Shown piece by piece: positions 6,607-13,075 of a DNA stretch of 14,385 nt (positions are counted from its first letter, which is position 1; every line of letters starts with the position of its first letter). The notes beneath the pieces were generated by a model that was given only the letters and a program-made list of their open reading frames with translations, ran no database searches and was not told the DNA's origin. The translations under genes and the position numbers were made by a program. This stretch comes from an uncultured Alcaligenaceae bacterium. Its GTDB lineage: Bacteria; Pseudomonadota; Gammaproteobacteria; Burkholderiales; Burkholderiaceae_B. Location of the stretch: positions 1 to 14,385 of the forward strand of contig CALCPT010000445.1 of the NCBI GenBank assembly GCA_937897265.1, given 5' to 3'.

Positions 6607-8156
6607 TGTCTTTGCCCAGACTATTACGCATCATCGTTATTGCGCTGCGCTATCGACTCGATGAACTGGTGCTCTCCGGCATTGATCATCCGTTGGCCTA
6701 TCGTTTGCTGTGGTTGGTACGCCTAGGCTCGCGTCCGACCATGCCGCGCGGCATGCGTCTGCGCCTTGCGCTTGAGGCTTTAGGCCCTATTTTCGTCAAA
6801 TTTGGCCAAGTGCTGTCGACCCGACGCGATCTGATCCCGATGGATGTTGCCGATGAGCTTGCCTTGCTGCAAGATCGAGTCGCACCGTTTCCGTCAGATA
6901 AAGCTGCTGCCATGATTGAAGCGGCGCTTGGCGCACCGACTTCGACACTTTTCGCACAATTCGAAACCGATCCTGTTGCTTCAGCTTCAATTGCTCAGGT
7001 GCACTTTGCGGTGCTTCATGATGGGCGTCACGTTGCTGTCAAGGTCTTGCGCCCGGGCATGCTCGAAGTGATTGATAAAGATCTCTCGTTGATGCGCGTG
7101 CTGGCAAGCCTTGTGCAGCGCTTGGTACCCGATGGACGGCGCTTGAAGCCTCGCGAGGTCGTGGCCGAATTTGATAAACATTTGCACGACGAACTCGACC
7201 TGCTGCGCGAGGCCTCAAATTGCAGCCAGCTACGCCGTAATTTTGGCCCAGAGAGCAAGCGCGGCGATTTGCTGTGGGTGCCCGAGGTGATGTGGGATTA
7301 TTGCGCATCGACTGTATTTACCATGGAGCGCATGTACGGTATTCCAGTCAGTCAAGTTGAACGCTTGAAGCAAGCGGGTGTTGATATTCCGACGCTGGCA
7401 CGCACCGGTGTTGAAATATTTTTTACTCAAGTTTTTGACGATGGTTTTTTTCACGCAGATATGCACCCGGGCAATATTTATGTCTCAGATCAGCCAAAGA
7501 CACTCGGTCGGTATATCGCGCTCGATTTTGGTATTGTTGGTTCGCTGTCCGAGTTTGATAAAAATTACTTAGCTCAAAATTTCTTGGCTTTTTTTCAACG
7601 AGACTATCGGCGGGTAGCGCGCTTGCATATTGAGTCGGGCTGGGTGCCCGCTACGACGCGCGAAGAAGAGCTTGAGGGGGCGGTTCGTGCTGTCTGCGAG
7701 CCTTACTTTGATCGACCGTTGGCTGAAATCTCACTCGGACAAGTGTTATTGCGTCTGTTTCAGACCTCGAGGAGGTTTAATGTCGAAATACAGCCTCAAT
7801 TAGTCCTGTTGCAAAAGACACTTTTAAACGTCGAAGGATTAGGTCGTCAGCTCGATCCGCAGTTAGACTTATGGAAAACGGCTAAACCCTATCTTGAGCG
7901 TTGGATGCTTGAACGGGTTGGCTTGAAGGGCACGCGTAAAAAACTGCTGCAAGAGGCCGGTCAGTGGGCGCAGTGGTTACCTGAATTACCGCGATTGGTG
8001 CATACGCAACTCAGTCGCACAGATGTGTCGAGTCAGGTCTTGCACGAGCTGCAGCAGATGCGGCGCTCGCGTGAGCAAAGCAATCGTGTGTTGGTGGTAT
8101 TGACGGGCGTGGCTGCCCTGAGTTTGGCAGTTGCACTCTGGACGCTAATGCGTTGA
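6603..8156 (+). CDS. ubiB: Ubiquinone biosynthesis ATPase/kinase-like protein UbiB
   Basis: A 517-residue member of the ABC1/ADCK/UbiB atypical kinase family, an inner-membrane ATPase needed for ubiquinone synthesis and thought to extract lipid intermediates. The diagnostic KxGQ motif is KFGQ at 66-69, the Ala-rich nucleotide loop ASIAQ at 128-132, the VAVK lysine at 147, the catalytic-loop HADMHPGN at 284-291 and the metal-binding DFG at 308-310. All key residues are intact. A C-terminal hydrophobic segment ([20 protein letters not shown], about 496-515) is the expected membrane anchor, though the E. coli protein (about 546 residues) is a little longer and usually shows two. Two ATG codons are adjacent at 6603 and 6606; the first overlaps the ubiJ stop. 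Confidence 0.96.
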   Translation: MMSLPRLLRIIVIALRYRLDELVLSGIDHPLAYRLLWLVRLGSRPTMPRGMRLRLALEALGPIFVKFGQVLSTRRDLIPMDVADELALLQDRVAPFPSDKAAAMIEAALGAPTSTLFAQFETDPVASASIAQVHFAVLHDGRHVAVKVLRPGMLEVIDKDLSLMRVLASLVQRLVPDGRRLKPREVVAEFDKHLHDELDLLREASNCSQLRRNFGPESKRGDLLWVPEVMWDYCASTVFTMERMYGIPVSQVERLKQAGVDIPTLARTGVEIFFTQVFDDGFFHADMHPGNIYVSDQPKTLGRYIALDFGIVGSLSEFDKNYLAQNFLAFFQRDYRRVARLHIESGWVPATTREEELEGAVRAVCEPYFDRPLAEISLGQVLLRLFQTSRRFNVEIQPQLVLLQKTLLNVEGLGRQLDPQLDLWKTAKPYLERWMLERVGLKGTRKKLLQEAGQWAQWLPELPRLVHTQLSRTDVSSQVLHELQQMRRSREQSNRVLVVLTGVAALSLAVALWTLMR

Positions 8157-8185
8157 TTGAAATTTAAACATTAAAGGCAGTGAAT

Positions 8186-9052
8186 ATGCTCTACACAGAA
8201 CTTTTTAAGTCAATGGAATCCGTGCGCTGGAATATGGCCACCGATATTCCCTGGCAAGACTTTGATCGCAGCAAACTGACTGACGAGCAAGCTCAGACGA
8301 TCAAGATGAATGCCATCACCGAATGGGCTGCGCTGCCTGCGACTGAAATGTTTTTGCGTGACAACCGCGATGACAGTGACTTTTCGGCGTTCATGTCGGT
8401 TTGGTTTTTTGAAGAGCAAAAGCATTCGTTGGTATTAATTGAGTATTTGCGGCGCTTTGCCCCCGACTTAGTTCCAACTGAAGACGAGCTGCATCGCGTG
8501 CGCTTTGAGTTTGACCCAGCCCCTCCGCTCGAAACGCTCATGCTGCATTTCTGTGGTGAGGTACGTCTCAATCACTGGTACCGTCGTGCTTCTGACTGGC
8601 ACACTGAGCCTGTGATCAAAGAAATTTATAAAGTGATTGCGCAAGACGAAGCCCGTCACGCGGGTGCTTATTTGCGCTACATGAAGCGAGCGCTGACTCA
8701 GCGTGGGCAAGAAATCGGCGCACAGGCGCGCATGGCGTTTGCCAAAATCGGAGTGCTGATGGCATCGGCGCATCGCACGCCTCAAGCGCTGCACCCAACC
8801 AATCTTCATGTCAATAAAGACATGTTTCCTAACGATACCGTTCAGTCAAAACTGCCAGAGCCGGGCTGGCTTGAGCGTTGGCTAGACAATCAAATTGTGT
8901 TTGATAAAGATTGGGAACACAAGGTCAGCACCCGTATTTTGCATAATATGTCTCTCTTAATGGATAGTTCATTTAAGACTGTGCAAGACCTGAACCGTTA
9001 TCGCAAAGAATTGATTCGCTCAGCCACGGGGGCTGTGGGTTCAGTCGCTTGA
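8186..9052 (+). CDS. Ferritin-like di-iron protein, substrate unknown
   Basis: A 288-residue predicted soluble protein. I choose ATG 8186 because AAGG (8174-8177) lies eight bases upstream; a GTG at 8180 is in frame but too close to that site. Metal ligands fit a four-helix di-iron carboxylate centre: E46 on helix 1, E77xxH80 (WFFEEQKH) on helix 2, E125 (HFCGEVRLNH) on helix 3 and E155xxH158 (AQDEARH) on helix 4. The spacings resemble soluble acyl-ACP desaturases and related oxygenases rather than storage ferritins, which are shorter. The C-terminal third (HPTNLHVNKDMFPND onward) is not recognised. The gene starts 29 bases after ubiB and overlaps rfaE2 by four bases, so it probably belongs to the same transcript. 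An oxygen-dependent hydroxylase, desaturase or electron-transfer role is inference; I cannot name the substrate. Confidence 0.8.
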   Translation: MLYTELFKSMESVRWNMATDIPWQDFDRSKLTDEQAQTIKMNAITEWAALPATEMFLRDNRDDSDFSAFMSVWFFEEQKHSLVLIEYLRRFAPDLVPTEDELHRVRFEFDPAPPLETLMLHFCGEVRLNHWYRRASDWHTEPVIKEIYKVIAQDEARHAGAYLRYMKRALTQRGQEIGAQARMAFAKIGVLMASAHRTPQALHPTNLHVNKDMFPNDTVQSKLPEPGWLERWLDNQIVFDKDWEHKVSTRILHNMSLLMDSSFKTVQDLNRYRKELIRSATGAVGSVA

Positions 9053-9534
9053 GCGCGCGTTTCGAGACCAAGCTCCTTTCAGTACAGCAGGCTGTAGAAA
9101 GGAGCGCGAGCGGGCAGTGGCCCAAGCCTTTGGTATTTACCAATGGTGTGTTTGATATTCTGCACCGAGGCCACGTCACGTATCTTGATGAGGCTGCACA
9201 ACTTGGCGCAACGCTGGTCGTGGGGGTGAACTCCGACGCTTCTGCAAAGCGTTTGGGCAAAGGGCCAGATCGTCCTCTCAATGCTGCGGCCGATCGCGCT
9301 GCGTTGTTAGCGGCTCTCGAATGCGTGAGCGCAGTCGTTGTCTTCGATGAAGACACACCCCTTGAAATCATTGGGCAACTTCGGCCCGATATCATCGTCA
9401 AGGGAGGGGATTACAACATGCAAGTGCTACCTGAAACCAAACTCGTCGAGTCTTGGGGCGGCAAAGCGATAGCAATACCGTTTGAGTTTGCACGCTCAAC
9501 CACTAACCTCGTTGAAAAAATTCGAGCACGCTAA
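9049..9534 (+). CDS. rfaE2: D-glycero-beta-D-manno-heptose 1-phosphate adenylyltransferase (single-domain RfaE2/HldC)
   Basis: A 161-residue cytidylyltransferase-like enzyme that transfers AMP to heptose 1-phosphate to make ADP-heptose for the LPS inner core. The nucleotidyltransferase signature FTNGVFDILHRGHVTYL occupies 30-46 with the HxGH box HRGH at 39-42. Further family segments are VGVNSDASAKRLGKGPDRPLN, KGGDYNM and the C-terminal ARSTTNLVEKI. In gammaproteobacteria this domain is fused to the heptose kinase in HldE; here it is separate, as in other betaproteobacteria, and the kinase partner is not in view. The start is a TTG at 9049 that overlaps the preceding stop (TTGA), with no in-frame ATG before the conserved domain, so coupling to the upstream gene is likely. 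Confidence 0.93.
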   Translation: MSARFETKLLSVQQAVERSASGQWPKPLVFTNGVFDILHRGHVTYLDEAAQLGATLVVGVNSDASAKRLGKGPDRPLNAAADRAALLAALECVSAVVVFDEDTPLEIIGQLRPDIIVKGGDYNMQVLPETKLVESWGGKAIAIPFEFARSTTNLVEKIRAR

Positions 9535-9541
9535 GGGCAGA

Positions 9542-9607
9542 CTCTGCTGAACAGGCGTCTCATACGTGACGCCCATTTTGCACTTTCCAAGCCGGTGTTA
9601 AGCAGAG
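9542..9607. repeat. Wide inverted repeat enclosing the rfaE2 terminator
   Basis: CTCTGCTGAA (9542-9551) and TTAAGCAGAG (9598-9607) are complementary at 9 of 10 positions and enclose the smaller hairpin at 9554-9573. The nested structure could be a three-way RNA fold or a remnant of a mobile-element end. A further small repeat, GTTAA-TTTT-TTAAC, lies at 9618-9631. Confidence 0.4.
9554..9579 (+). terminator. Probable terminator hairpin after rfaE2
   Basis: GGCGTC (9554-9559) pairs with GACGCC (9568-9573) across an 8-base loop and is followed by CATTTT. It starts 20 bases after the rfaE2 stop. The T-run is short and interrupted, so strength is uncertain. The hairpin itself sits inside a wider inverted repeat (9542-9551 with 9598-9607). 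Confidence 0.5.
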
Positions 9608-9640
9608 GTTGGTGTAGGTTAATTTTTTAACTAAATGCGC

Positions 9641-9679
9641 GGAAATCCTCCCCGTTCTTTAGGGCGGGGAGGAGGTCAA
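9641..9679 (+). mobile_element. Probable solitary right end of an IS200/IS605-family (TnpB) element
   Basis: GGAAATCCTCCCCG, then TTCTTTAGGGCGGGGAGG, then AGGTCAA has the layout I recognise from right ends of IS200/IS605/IS1341-type elements: a GC-rich subterminal hairpin with an internal TTTAGGG, followed a few bases later by TCAA at the junction. As plus-strand RNA it forms 11 consecutive pairs (9647-9657 with 9662-9672) around a UUUA loop, two of them G-U. No tnpA or tnpB remains in view: only 106 bases separate it from the rfaE2 stop. The terminal TCA gives the pcm stop codon on the other strand. Recognition is from memory of the family, not a search. Alternative: simply a bidirectional terminator for the convergent rfaE2 and pcm genes. 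Confidence 0.5.
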
Positions 9680-10356
9680 AACTTGAAGCGCGAACCGCAG
9701 GCGCCGGTTAGTGGCTTGATGACGGTCTCAAACAGCGAGGTCGTTTCAAAGCTTGCGGCGGTGGTGCGCGTGATACAAAAGGCCGTCATCGATGGTGACT
9801 GGCCTACGATCACGACCATGCGCCCACCAATTTTCAATTGATATTTCAGTGCGTTCGACACTTTATCGACCCCGCCGCTGACTAAAATTGCATCGTATTC
9901 GGCAGTGCCCCAACCATTGTTGCCGTCGCCGGTTTCAACCGAGACATTTTTGACCTGAGCCTTTTGCAAATTTTGCTGTGCAAAGCTTGCCAAGCGCGGA
10001 TCAATTTCGATTGACGTCACGGTACGCGCTAAGTAAGCAAGCAAGGCTGCCTGGTGACCTGAGCCGGTACCGATTTCAAGTACGCAGTCATCGTGCTTGA
10101 GTTGTAAGAACTGGGTGAGACGCGCCTCAAGTTTGGGGCTGAGCATCGACTGACGTGTATCGACAGTGCCGAGTTGCAAAGGGATCTCAATGTCTGCGAA
10201 CGCTAGATTACGAAACGCGGGTGGCACAAAGAGTTCGCGGTGAACCGCGAAGAGGGCGTCGATGACGTTAGCGTCAAACACGCCTACGGGTCGAATTTGT
10301 TGTTCAACCATATTGAAACGGGCACGCTCAAACTCAGGCAAAGTCATTGCATTCAT
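9676..10356 (-). CDS. pcm: Protein-L-isoaspartate O-methyltransferase family protein
   Basis: A 226-residue SAM-dependent methyltransferase of the PIMT type, which methylates isoaspartyl residues in damaged proteins so they can be repaired. The N-terminal part reads ARFNMVEQQIRPVGVFDANV (12-31) and FVPPAFRNLAFADIEIPL (43-60), followed by QSMLSPKLEARL (69-80), then SAM motif I VLEIGTGSGHQAALLAY (92-108), the acidic motif SIEIDP and GDGNNGWGTAEYDAILVSGG (143-162). The classical GQTISQP loop is replaced by the QSMLSPK form, as in the betaproteobacterial subgroup, so true isoaspartyl activity is likely but not certain. A second ATG three codons in (10347) is an alternative start. It follows thiD after a strong hairpin. 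Its stop codon TGA lies within the IS605-like TCAA. Confidence 0.85.
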   Translation of the reverse strand: MNAMTLPEFERARFNMVEQQIRPVGVFDANVIDALFAVHRELFVPPAFRNLAFADIEIPLQLGTVDTRQSMLSPKLEARLTQFLQLKHDDCVLEIGTGSGHQAALLAYLARTVTSIEIDPRLASFAQQNLQKAQVKNVSVETGDGNNGWGTAEYDAILVSGGVDKVSNALKYQLKIGGRMVVIVGQSPSMTAFCITRTTAASFETTSLFETVIKPLTGACGSRFKF

Positions 10357-10383
10357 AATCTAGTGTGCGAGTGCACTTATTGC

Positions 10384-10410
10384 GGAAAACCCTTATTGTA
10401 AGGGTTTTCC
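10384..10410 (-). terminator. Hairpin overlapping the thiD 3' end, probable bidirectional terminator
   Basis: GGAAAACCCTTA and TAAGGGTTTTCC are a perfect 12-base inverted repeat separated by three bases. The core CCCTTA/TAAGGG is flanked by an A4 tract on one side and a T4 tract on the other on both strands, the layout of a bidirectional intrinsic terminator. It includes the last codons and stop of thiD (GKPLQ stop) and leaves only 27 bases before the pcm start. Confidence 0.65.
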
Positions 10411-11244
10411 TGACCATAGCGCGTGGAAGTGGTGCACGGGCCCGTGACCGTGACCAACCTTGAGCGCATCCGCGTGAGCGATGGCGCGGACGAGATAATC
10501 TTTAGCGCGCCTAGTGACCTCTGGTACGTCTTGGAGCTGAGGTAAAAGTGCAGTAATGGCGGCCGAAAGCGTGCAACCAGTTCCGTGCGTGTTACGCGTC
10601 GGGATCCGGTGACCTGGTAACTCGATCATTTTGTCGCCATCGTGCAGAACGTCAATCGTGTCGTTGCCCGGCAGATGTCCGCCTTTCACCAGTACCCAGC
10701 GATGTCCGCCATGGGTCATCAGGTTACGCAAGCGTTCAGCTACCCGTCGCATCTCGCGGACGGTCTCGACTGGGCGCATTTCAAGTAAAACTCCGGCTTC
10801 AGGCAGATTGGGAGTAATTAAGGTTGCCAACGGAAGTAATTGCTCACGTAGGGCACCTATTGCCTTCTGCTCAAGCAGTAAATCACCACTCTTTGAGACC
10901 ATCACGGGATCTAGAACGAGATGGGCTGGCAAGAAGTGCCCGAGGCGATCTGCAACCACTTCGATGATGCCGGTTTGCCCCAGCATCCCTAGCTTGACGG
11001 CGTGAATCTCAACATCGGCAAACAACGTATCAATTTGTGCACGTACAAATTGCGGGTTGAGGGGTGAGATATCAGTGACTGCCTGAGTATTTTGCGCAGT
11101 CAAGGCCGCCACCACAGCGCAGCCATAGGCGCCTAAAGCACTCATCGCCTTGATGTCAGCCAAAATCCCTGCTCCACCTGAGGGATCCATGCCGGCGATG
11201 GTCAGGGTGTTGGGAATAACGCGTGCAACCGTTTCGTCGCTCAT
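10393..11244 (-). CDS. thiD: Hydroxymethylpyrimidine/phosphomethylpyrimidine kinase ThiD
   Basis: A 283-residue ribokinase-fold enzyme that phosphorylates HMP and then HMP-P to HMP-PP, the pyrimidine half of thiamine. The N-terminal [27 protein letters not shown] (15-41) is diagnostic for ThiD, followed by [17 protein letters not shown] (83-89), [11 protein letters not shown] and ITPNLPEA (143-150), and the active-site loop [13 protein letters not shown] (218-230) with the conserved Cys224. Length is slightly above the usual 265-270. The ATG overlaps the thiG stop (ATGA at 11241-11244), showing a thiG-thiD operon. A kinase limited to salvage of HMP cannot be excluded but is less likely. Confidence 0.96.
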   Translation of the reverse strand: MSDETVARVIPNTLTIAGMDPSGGAGILADIKAMSALGAYGCAVVAALTAQNTQAVTDISPLNPQFVRAQIDTLFADVEIHAVKLGMLGQTGIIEVVADRLGHFLPAHLVLDPVMVSKSGDLLLEQKAIGALREQLLPLATLITPNLPEAGVLLEMRPVETVREMRRVAERLRNLMTHGGHRWVLVKGGHLPGNDTIDVLHDGDKMIELPGHRIPTRNTHGTGCTLSAAITALLPQLQDVPEVTRRAKDYLVRAIAHADALKVGHGHGPVHHFHALWSGKPLQ

Positions 11245-12056
11245 GTCTTGGTGTTCGAAAGGGGCGCGATGAGACCCGTGGTGGGTGAGCTAGGCGCCGC
11301 CTGGTAGGTTTTGCGAGGTACGCGTCCAGCCAGAAATGCCTCACGACCTGCCTCAACCGCTTTTTTCATGGCACTCGCCATGAGTACGGGGTGTTGCGCA
11401 CCAGCAATCGCGGTGTTCATCAGTACCCCATCGCAGCCGAGCTCCATCGCAATGGCGGCATCTGAGGCCGTGCCGACGCCTGCATCGACCAAAACAGGAA
11501 CTTTCGACTGATCAATAATCAGGCGCAGGTTCCAGGGGTTTAGTATCCCCATTCCTGAGCCGATCAACGAGGCTAACGGCATGACTGCGACACAACCGAT
11601 GTCTTCTAGCATTCGGCATTGGATTGGGTCGTCGGTGCAATAGACCATCACGTGAAACCCGTCGGCCACCAAAGTCTTGGCCGCGGCGAGTGTTTCAGGC
11701 ATATTCGGAAACAAAGTGTGCGGGTCGCCAAGTACCTCTAGTTTGACTAAGGTGTGGCCATCTAGGAGTTCGCGCGCCAGTCTGAGTGTGCGTACAGCCT
11801 CGTCGGCTGAGTAACAGCCAGCGGTGTTGGGCAACAAGGTGAATTTGCCGGGAGGCAAATACTCAAGCAAGTTAGGCTCACCAGCCGTTTGTCCGATGTT
11901 GGTGCGACGAATCGCAACGGTAATGATTTGTGCACCGCTGGCGTCAATCGCTTCGCGTGTCTGTGCAAAATCTTTGTATTTTCCGGTGCCGACAAGCAGG
12001 CGCGAACTGTAGGCCTTACCGGCAATTACCAAGGGATCAGACGAGTCTGTTTTCAT
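11241..12056 (-). CDS. thiG: Thiazole synthase ThiG
   Basis: A 271-residue TIM-barrel enzyme that builds the thiazole phosphate of thiamine from 1-deoxy-D-xylulose 5-phosphate, dehydroglycine and ThiS thiocarboxylate. Seen: [12 protein letters not shown] (19-30), [15 protein letters not shown] (41-55), [15 protein letters not shown] (75-89), the Schiff-base lysine region LVKLEVLGD with K105, VMVYCTDDP, the phosphate-binding [44 protein letters not shown], and the end [13 protein letters not shown]. All are intact. ThiG normally needs ThiS and a dehydroglycine source (ThiH or ThiO); neither is encoded next to it. No TPP riboswitch elements were recognised in the 101 bases upstream, and no good ribosome binding site precedes the ATG. 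Confidence 0.97.
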   Translation of the reverse strand: MKTDSSDPLVIAGKAYSSRLLVGTGKYKDFAQTREAIDASGAQIITVAIRRTNIGQTAGEPNLLEYLPPGKFTLLPNTAGCYSADEAVRTLRLARELLDGHTLVKLEVLGDPHTLFPNMPETLAAAKTLVADGFHVMVYCTDDPIQCRMLEDIGCVAVMPLASLIGSGMGILNPWNLRLIIDQSKVPVLVDAGVGTASDAAIAMELGCDGVLMNTAIAGAQHPVLMASAMKKAVEAGREAFLAGRVPRKTYQAAPSSPTTGLIAPLSNTKT

Positions 12057-12157
12057 ATTTTTTCATTAAGTCAATGCGCGGTGACCGGCGGCAAACCCGT
12101 CGCGATCGGTACAGTTTAACGTGACTGGGTGGGGGGTGGCGCTGCACGGGTGCTGGG

Positions 12158-13042
12158 TTATCTGCGACTTTGCTCGATCAGCTCACAAATGGGCTCAGCC
12201 GCCTCAATTAAGCGAGGGCCAGACCGAAATACGGCATCCGCATCCACCATAAACACGCGACCTAGCCGTGCGGCTGGTAGGCCTGCTGTCTGCCAGTGAT
12301 TGACACCGGCGTTATCCACGACCGGAGCAGACCCTGCACCGGTGCGCGCGATCAGCACTAACTCAGGTGCACGGGCGGCTAGCTGTGCAAGACTGAGCTT
12401 CGGTGCACCCGTCCCGTCCTCAGTGATGATGTTGCTGCCACCACACAGCGTGATGACGTCCGATAAGAGATGCTCGCGCGTCAACGCGCCTTCAGGCTCG
12501 GTGCCAGCCTGCAGCAGCACCCGCACGATGCGCTTACCGGCGGCCGCACGTGCTAAGCCCTCTAGCTTCTGGCGTAGGGCCTGTGCACGCGCCTGAGCGA
12601 CTGGGCTGGTTCCGAGCAATAGACCAAAGGTTTCAATGCTGTCCGCGATTTCAATGAGTGAGGTAGGCGTGCTGATAAAGATTGGAATGTTCAGCGCTTT
12701 GAGCGAGTCACGCTCAGTGGTCCGCCAGCCAAACATTAAATCTGGCTTGTATGCGGCAATACGAGCTGTGTCTGGGGCGCGTTGGTCGCCAAGCTTCGGC
12801 AGGTTGAGAGCCTGTGGCGGAAAATTACTTCCTTCTGTCGTTGCTAGTAGCTTGTCGCCGCCGCCCGCAGCAAAAATTAACTCAGTGGTGTGAGGCGAAA
12901 GCGAGATCACCCTGCGGGCGGGCCCTTTCAGTAGCACCGCTCGACCGCTATCGTCGATGACCTCGATTTCAGCTGCACACGCCGCGAACGCTAAGAGGCA
13001 GCACGCTAGAAAACCAGCCCGACAAAAAAAAGCGCGCATCAC
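12158..13042 (-). CDS. btuF: BtuF-like periplasmic cobalamin-binding protein
   Basis: A 294-residue helical-backbone substrate-binding protein of the TroA/BtuF superfamily. The N-terminus MMRAFFCRAGFLACCLLAFA is a signal peptide; cleavage by signal peptidase I near ACAA-EIEV is likely, and the Cys at 22 is a weak lipobox alternative. Family segments are ARRVISLSPHTTELIFAAGGGDKL (42-65), EGSNFPPQALNLPKLGD, IAAYKPDLMFGW (95-106), the long connecting helix about 128-170, and REHLLSDVITLCGGSNI, followed by APELVLIA and VFRSGPRLIEAAEPICELI. Vitamin B12 is the likely ligand because the adjacent upstream gene is a BtuB-like receptor; a haem or iron-siderophore ligand is the alternative. The first start is GTG at 13042, with an ATG next to it at 13039. 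No ABC permease or ATPase lies between it and thiG. Confidence 0.82.
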   Translation of the reverse strand: MMRAFFCRAGFLACCLLAFAACAAEIEVIDDSGRAVLLKGPARRVISLSPHTTELIFAAGGGDKLLATTEGSNFPPQALNLPKLGDQRAPDTARIAAYKPDLMFGWRTTERDSLKALNIPIFISTPTSLIEIADSIETFGLLLGTSPVAQARAQALRQKLEGLARAAAGKRIVRVLLQAGTEPEGALTREHLLSDVITLCGGSNIITEDGTGAPKLSLAQLAARAPELVLIARTGAGSAPVVDNAGVNHWQTAGLPAARLGRVFMVDADAVFRSGPRLIEAAEPICELIEQSRR

Positions 13043-13075
13043 ACAGTTCGCTCAACAATAACTCGATGGCTGATG

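Noticed and set aside
9635..9841. Small plus-strand frame crossing the IS605-like end into pcm.
   Set aside because: Most of it is antisense to the well-supported pcm coding sequence; only the first part overlaps the transposon-like end, and there is no sign of TnpB domain sequence.
12057..12157. Possible TPP riboswitch upstream of thiG.
   Set aside because: The conserved THI-box segments (such as CTGAGA) are absent, and 101 bases hold no recognisable aptamer fold.
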